A stretch of DNA of 46,830 bases from Sulfurimonas sp. RIFOXYB12_FULL_35_9 (lineage in GTDB: Bacteria > Campylobacterota > Campylobacteria > Campylobacterales > Sulfurimonadaceae), in contig MICC01000007.1 in the NCBI GenBank assembly GCA_001829715.1, positions 29,774 through 76,603 of the forward strand. Direction: 5' to 3'. The notes under the pieces were generated by a model. It was not told the origin of the DNA and did no database searches. It saw only the letters and a list, made by a program, of their open reading frames with translations. Positions 42,647-46,830 of the stretch are shown here, one piece after another (the first letter of the stretch is position 1; each line of letters starts with the position of its first letter). A program made the translations under genes and the position numbers.

Positions 42647-43711
42647 ATGGAAATTTTACTAGAAGAACTATACAAAACCGACATACATATAGAGAAGTTT
42701 CATTTTAGAAAACTATTTTTAGACAAAGAGAGTTATCAAATAAACGGAATATCTCAAAGCGGAAAAACAAAATTAGCTAAGAACTATCTGCTTGGGCTTA
42801 AAAAAAGCAGTTATCTCTACATGGACTGCTCTGATCTGCGGATAGATCTCGATCTGCTCAATAACACACTGCAAAACTTTTGCTATAACAATAAGATTGA
42901 GACGCTTGTTCTTGATAACTATATTGAAGCTATCAATATTGTAAATGTGCAGCAACTGATAATTTGCAGCGAGATAAACTATAAGATAGATTTTTTAAAT
43001 ACTCTTACGCTCTATCCGCTTGATTATGAGGAGTTTCTTGCGTATGAACATAAATATGACTCTAGTTCGCTTAACCATTTTTTTCAGCTCGGCGGTTTTC
43101 CGTCCATGCACAAAATAAGCAATGACTCAAGAGCCATCTATCTACAAAATGTGTTAAGAAGCACTCTTAGCGAAGTAGAGCTTGATATTCTTATTTTTTG
43201 TACAAAAATGATGGCTCAAAAAATATCCCCCTACTCTATATATGAAAGACTAAAGCACATAAGAAAAATATCCAAAGACAAGCTTTACAAATCTTTTGAA
43301 AATCTGAGTGAGAAAAACTATATACATCAGCTTCAAAAAGCAAACCACCCAAAAGCCATTAGAAAAATCTATCTTTGCGACATATCTTTAAAATCTGCTC
43401 TTAGTATAGATAAACATTTTGGAAAGCTCTTTGAAAATATGATCTATTTGGAACTTCTAAAATCCGGTAGAGAGTGTTTCTATGATGAAGGTATAGATTT
43501 TTATCTTCCACTTAGTGAAGAGGTAATTATAGGGATGCCTTTTGCAGACGAGAGAGTGCTGTTTAAAAAAATAGAATCTATAGAAGCATTTTTATTTACA
43601 TATCAGATCAAAAAGGTAACTGCGATAACCATGAGTAAAGAGGGAAAGATGAGCCATCCTATCTCCACCGTAGAGATGATTCCCTTCGATATTTGGGCAT
43701 TGGGAGATTAA
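42647..43711 (+). CDS. AAA-type ATPase with DUF4143/nuclease-like C-terminus
   Basis: A 354-aa soluble ATPase. Walker A is GISQSGKT (34-41) and Walker B-like IETLVLDNY ends with Asp90. The middle has a winged-helix-like segment (about 215-245, ISKDKLYKSFENLSEKNYIHQL). The C-terminal part (FGKLFENMIYLELLKSG then CFYDEGIDFYLP) resembles the DUF4143/restriction-endonuclease-like fold, with acidic residues in place of a full PD-ExK motif. The family is often called archaeal-type AAA_14 ATPase; functions are largely unknown. It diverges from the S10 operon, and no ribosome binding site lies at the usual distance. Confidence 0.75.
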   Translation: MEILLEELYKTDIHIEKFHFRKLFLDKESYQINGISQSGKTKLAKNYLLGLKKSSYLYMDCSDLRIDLDLLNNTLQNFCYNNKIETLVLDNYIEAINIVNVQQLIICSEINYKIDFLNTLTLYPLDYEEFLAYEHKYDSSSLNHFFQLGGFPSMHKISNDSRAIYLQNVLRSTLSEVELDILIFCTKMMAQKISPYSIYERLKHIRKISKDKLYKSFENLSEKNYIHQLQKANHPKAIRKIYLCDISLKSALSIDKHFGKLFENMIYLELLKSGRECFYDEGIDFYLPLSEEVIIGMPFADERVLFKKIESIEAFLFTYQIKKVTAITMSKEGKMSHPISTVEMIPFDIWALGD

Positions 43712-43783
43712 AACTTAATATTTTTTTAACAAATTTTTTAACTTCTTTATGTAATTTGTGATAAAGTTGTAACAAATTTATGC

Positions 43784-43789
43784 TAAAAT
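43784..43789 (+). promoter_or_regulatory. -10 box of the chemoreceptor operon
   Basis: TAAAAT within TATGCTAAAATAAGCG lies 32 nt before the receptor ATG, placing the start near 43796. The preceding 70 nt are T-rich with no clear -35, as is common here. Confidence 0.5.
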
Positions 43790-43820
43790 AAGCGATTTTA
43801 ATAAAAAGGGCTGGAATTTG

Positions 43821-45149
43821 ATGTTTTTTTCAAAAAATAATGATAAGAATCGGATTAAAGAGCTAGAAGATGGAATAGCTGCTGTAAAAGAGGAGTTAGA
43901 TTTCTACAAGGAGATGGCTACATTTTCTCAAGAAGAGATGCTGATTGCCCTTGATAGAAATGGTTCTGTTGTTTTTCAAAATGATAAAGCTTCTGCTGAA
44001 ATTAAAGCCATTGATGAGCTCTCAAGAGAGCTACAAAAAAACAATACCTCTATAATGCTCAACGATTGCACCGGCAAAGTAGCATTAAAAAAAGCAAAAA
44101 AAGGTGATGTTACTCTTTACAGAATAACTAAAACGGATATGCGAGACACTCGTGAAAGTGATATTTTAAGCCTTCACCAAAAAGCAATTACAGTTGCACT
44201 TACAGATACACAAAAAACTTTTTCACAAATGCTTGAAGAGCTAAAAGTTATGAAGAGTGAGTCGGTTGAAACCGCAAGCGGATCGAAAGAAGGTCTAGTA
44301 TTGATTCAGCAATCTGCACATGCCATGGATATGCTTAGCCAAAATACACAGCTTAACATAACCGGTATGAACTCACTTAACCAAAGAAGCAATGAGATTT
44401 CAACCGTTATCACTCTTATCCAAGATATAGCGGATCAAACAAATTTGCTAGCCCTAAATGCCGCCATCGAAGCTGCCCGGGCAGGTGAACATGGACGTGG
44501 TTTTGCCGTTGTCGCTGATGAAGTAAGAAAGTTGGCTGAAAAAACACAAACTGCAACGAAAGATATCTCGCTAGTCGTAAAGGCTATGCAACAAGAGACA
44601 AATGAAGCTGAAGTAAATACCAATGAAGTTAACAATATAGTTATAGACACTAAAGTAAAGATAGAAGATTTAAGTCTAAAAATAAAATCATTTGAAGAAA
44701 ATGCTTCACGAAGTCAGTATGAAGTAGAACATATTAGTGATAAGATATTCTCATCTTTGGCAAAAATCGACCATGTTATCTATAAACACAATGTTTATGC
44801 TCTTATCTTCGGTGAAGAGAATAGTTTTAAAAACACTACACATACAGAGTGCCGTTTGGGGAAATGGTATAGCAGCGGCATAGGCAAAGAGAATTTCTCA
44901 AAAATGCCGTCATACCCAAAACTCGACAGACCGCATGCAATCGTACATGAGCAGGCAAATCTGCTAGCTACGGAGTGCGGATCTGACAAAGTACTCTGTT
45001 CAAAAGAGATTATAGAACAGCGTATCCATGCTATAGAAGAAGCAAGCAACGATGTATTTAAATTTTTAGATGCTCTAGTGGATGAAAAAGCTAAAGAGAT
45101 GATGCATACAGCGGCAAAAACTCTATTTAAACAAGGGGAAAGAAGATGA
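43821..45149 (+). CDS. Soluble CZB-domain methyl-accepting chemotaxis protein
   Basis: A 442-aa receptor without signal peptide or membrane helix. The order is a coiled coil and PAS-like start (about 8-65), an MCP signalling domain (about 150-310) with the hairpin tip near [32 protein letters not shown], and a C-terminal chemoreceptor zinc-binding (CZB) domain. The zinc ligands are His318, Cys344 (CRLGKW), His372 and His376. CZB-type receptors in other bacteria sense zinc or hypochlorite. The ATG at 43821 has GGGCTGGA ahead; a TTG one codon earlier is disfavoured. Overlaps the response regulator by ATGA. Confidence 0.9.
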   Translation: MFFSKNNDKNRIKELEDGIAAVKEELDFYKEMATFSQEEMLIALDRNGSVVFQNDKASAEIKAIDELSRELQKNNTSIMLNDCTGKVALKKAKKGDVTLYRITKTDMRDTRESDILSLHQKAITVALTDTQKTFSQMLEELKVMKSESVETASGSKEGLVLIQQSAHAMDMLSQNTQLNITGMNSLNQRSNEISTVITLIQDIADQTNLLALNAAIEAARAGEHGRGFAVVADEVRKLAEKTQTATKDISLVVKAMQQETNEAEVNTNEVNNIVIDTKVKIEDLSLKIKSFEENASRSQYEVEHISDKIFSSLAKIDHVIYKHNVYALIFGEENSFKNTTHTECRLGKWYSSGIGKENFSKMPSYPKLDRPHAIVHEQANLLATECGSDKVLCSKEIIEQRIHAIEEASNDVFKFLDALVDEKAKEMMHTAAKTLFKQGERR

Positions 45150-45520
45150 GCAGTGAGATAAAAAATATAGTAATTATAGATGATGAAAATGATATTTTAG
45201 TAATGCTGGAGAGATACCTCTCTCGTGATGGCGGCTACAAGGTAAGAACATTTAGCAATCCTGTAACAGCCATATCTTCACTTCCAAAAGATACAGATTT
45301 GATACTTCTTGATATTATGATGCCTCAGATGAACGGGTTGGATGCACTTCCAAAATTACTGGAGGTAAATCCAAAAGCAAAAGTTCTTATGATGACTGCA
45401 TATTCGACTCTTGACAAAGTGTTAAATGCACATAGACATGGCGCAACAGACTATATTATGAAGCCATTTTCTTCTTTAGATGCCCTTGGCAAAAAAATCA
45501 AAGAAGTATTGAAAAAGTAG
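45146..45520 (+). CDS. CheY-like response regulator, receiver only
   Basis: A single receiver domain of 124 aa. Asp12/Asp13, phospho-acceptor Asp56 (LLDIMMP), Thr84 and Lys106 (IMKPF) complete the active site. No output domain follows. It is translationally coupled to the CZB receptor upstream, which suggests a dedicated phosphate acceptor for this pathway rather than the general CheY. Confidence 0.92.
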   Translation: MSSEIKNIVIIDDENDILVMLERYLSRDGGYKVRTFSNPVTAISSLPKDTDLILLDIMMPQMNGLDALPKLLEVNPKAKVLMMTAYSTLDKVLNAHRHGATDYIMKPFSSLDALGKKIKEVLKK

Positions 45521-45522
45521 TT

Positions 45523-46830
45523 ATGAGTTTAAATGAGATATCTATTCTTTTTGTTGAAGATGATGAAATAATAAGATCTGAGATATCGGAGTTCTTACAC
45601 TCCAAGATATTTAAAAATGTGTACGTTGCTAAAAATGGCGAAGAAGGACTTTTAAAATATAGAGAATGCAAGCCGGATATAATACTGACAGATCTCACTA
45701 TGCCTGTTATGAGCGGACTTGAAATGTCAAAAGAGATAAAGCTTATAAACGAAGACACCCCGATACTTCTCATCACTTCCCATTTTGAAAAAGAGATAAC
45801 TGAAGCAGCCGTTGACGTAGGAATAGACGCTTATCTCTTTAAACCTCTTACTCTTGAGAGAGTTGAAAAAATTCTCAATAAATATATAGAACGTATCTTG
45901 CTTCAGAGAGAGATTAAAAACAAACATAAGCTTTTAGAGCAATACAAAAATATTATGGACATTAGCGCATCTGTTACTAAGACCGATATAAATGGAACAA
46001 TAACTTATGTTAATGATCTGTTTTGTGACATGTCAGGCTACACAAAAGAAGAACTCATTGGAAAAAATCATAACATTATAAAGCACCCCTCTACTCCACA
46101 AAAAACTTATACATATATGTGGGATACTATAAAAAATAAAAAAATATGGCGAAGTTCCATCAAAAATCGCAAAAAAAATGGAGAAGATTATTATGAAAGT
46201 ACGGTAATCGCGCCTATTTTAGGCAAAGATGATGTCATTCAAGAGTATATATCACTTAAGCAAGATATTACTGAAATCTATACTAAAAAAGAGATTCTTA
46301 AAAAACGCATACAACAAGAAGTTGAAAAAAATATAATATTTCATAAAGAGAGAGAGAAAGAGAGGCTCTTGGAGGAAAAATTTTCTATCATAGGGAAAAT
46401 GGCAGCAGGAATTACACATGAGATAAATACCCCACTCACATATATCAAAGGCAATCTGGAGCTTATGATAAATGACATTAAAGAACTGAGTGATGATATA
46501 AAACAAAAAAATTATCTCCAAGAGGACAGCAAGATTGTGCTTGAGGGTGTAAACAGAATTGCTTCCATAGTAGAGTCTATGAGAGAGATGGCGTCACAAG
46601 CAAAAGGAAAGCCTAAGGATGCCAATGTCTATTCATCTTTGATTACTGCCTTGATACTATCCTACAACAAAGCATCTCTTATTACGGTACAAAACGAACC
46701 TTTTATGATTAGTATGAATAAAGAAGCATACAGCTTTATCGCACCCATTCAAAAACAGAGAATAGAGCAGGTTTTTATTATTATCAACAATGCTCTTGAT
46801 GCACTAAAACTTAATAAAAGTTTTGATGAA
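45523..46830 (+). CDS. REC-PAS-histidine kinase, cut by the window end
   Basis: The frame is open from the ATG at 45523 to the last base, 436 codons with no stop. A receiver domain comes first (1-120; Asp57 in LTDLTMP, Lys107), then a PAS domain (about 138-250, with IKHPSTP as in Aer-type oxygen/redox sensors), a coiled coil, and a histidine kinase core whose phospho-acceptor is His299 in AGITHEINTPL. The visible part ends at the start of the ATPase domain (INNALDAL is the N box). No membrane helix. It begins 2 nt after the response regulator stop, so the three genes form one operon. Confidence 0.9.
   Translation, partial: MSLNEISILFVEDDEIIRSEISEFLHSKIFKNVYVAKNGEEGLLKYRECKPDIILTDLTMPVMSGLEMSKEIKLINEDTPILLITSHFEKEITEAAVDVGIDAYLFKPLTLERVEKILNKYIERILLQREIKNKHKLLEQYKNIMDISASVTKTDINGTITYVNDLFCDMSGYTKEELIGKNHNIIKHPSTPQKTYTYMWDTIKNKKIWRSSIKNRKKNGEDYYESTVIAPILGKDDVIQEYISLKQDITEIYTKKEILKKRIQQEVEKNIIFHKEREKERLLEEKFSIIGKMAAGITHEINTPLTYIKGNLELMINDIKELSDDIKQKNYLQEDSKIVLEGVNRIASIVESMREMASQAKGKPKDANVYSSLITALILSYNKASLITVQNEPFMISMNKEAYSFIAPIQKQRIEQVFIIINNALDALKLNKSFDE

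Noticed and set aside
1..46830. CRISPR array, tRNA/rRNA genes, insertion sequences, prophage or origin signals
   Set aside because: No direct-repeat ladder, tRNA T-arm, transposase or integrase motif, or DnaA-box cluster was recognised on either strand.

Overview
The window is AT-rich, gene-dense chromosomal DNA from a Campylobacterota (epsilonproteobacterial) organism. A sulfur-oxidising marine type such as Sulfurimonas is my best guess. The grounds are the rpmD-less ribosomal superoperon, an AlaRS of about 849 residues, a glutamine synthetase with Phe at the adenylylation position, Helicobacter/Campylobacter-like PanD and MurE, TATAAT-type -10 boxes in AT-rich DNA, and soluble CZB chemoreceptor signalling. 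The genus is inference; nothing here is a species marker. I see no tRNA, rRNA, CRISPR array, insertion sequence or prophage.

Layout. 1-2 kb (+): the 3' end of a phosphate-uptake operon (pstA tail, pstB, phoU). 2-6.5 kb (+): single-gene units for glnA, leuA and a Ca2+/Na+ exchanger, each with its own -10 and/or hairpin. 6.5-12 kb (-): a four-gene operon joined by ATGA overlaps (diguanylate cyclase, BioF-like enzyme, lone ABC ATPase, class A PBP). 12-17.2 kb (-): maf, a small membrane protein, alaS and an aldehyde dehydrogenase. 17.3-17.9 kb (+): a low-complexity 78-aa ORF and a periplasmic thioredoxin-like protein. 17.9-26.5 kb (-): a compact housekeeping run (aldo/keto reductase, Nfu, helical-repeat protein, murE, [2Fe-2S] ferredoxin, panD, ybaB, PDZ protein, ispA, tkt). 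26.5-42.5 kb (-): the S10-spc-alpha ribosomal superoperon, rpsJ to rplQ, interrupted between infA and rpmJ by 2.4 kb holding a zinc-ribbon gene (-) and three plus-strand genes (cvfB-like, a 68-aa ORF, a chorismate-mutase-fold enzyme). 42.6-46.8 kb (+): a possibly leaderless AAA ATPase/DUF4143-like gene, then a signalling operon of soluble CZB chemoreceptor, CheY-like regulator and a REC-PAS-histidine kinase cut by the window end.

The strongest leads outside ordinary genes are: (1) a structured intergenic repeat with two copies 18.8 kb apart on opposite strands; (2) a roughly 200-nt leader before rpmJ with mutually exclusive pairings, resembling a two-state regulator of the alpha operon; (3) the chemoreceptor/regulator/kinase cassette at the right edge; (4) a 100-aa protein that looks collinear with the isochorismate-pyruvate lyase PchB; (5) a diguanylate cyclase whose only good ribosome binding site faces an AUU codon. 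No wholly new system is proven by sequence alone.
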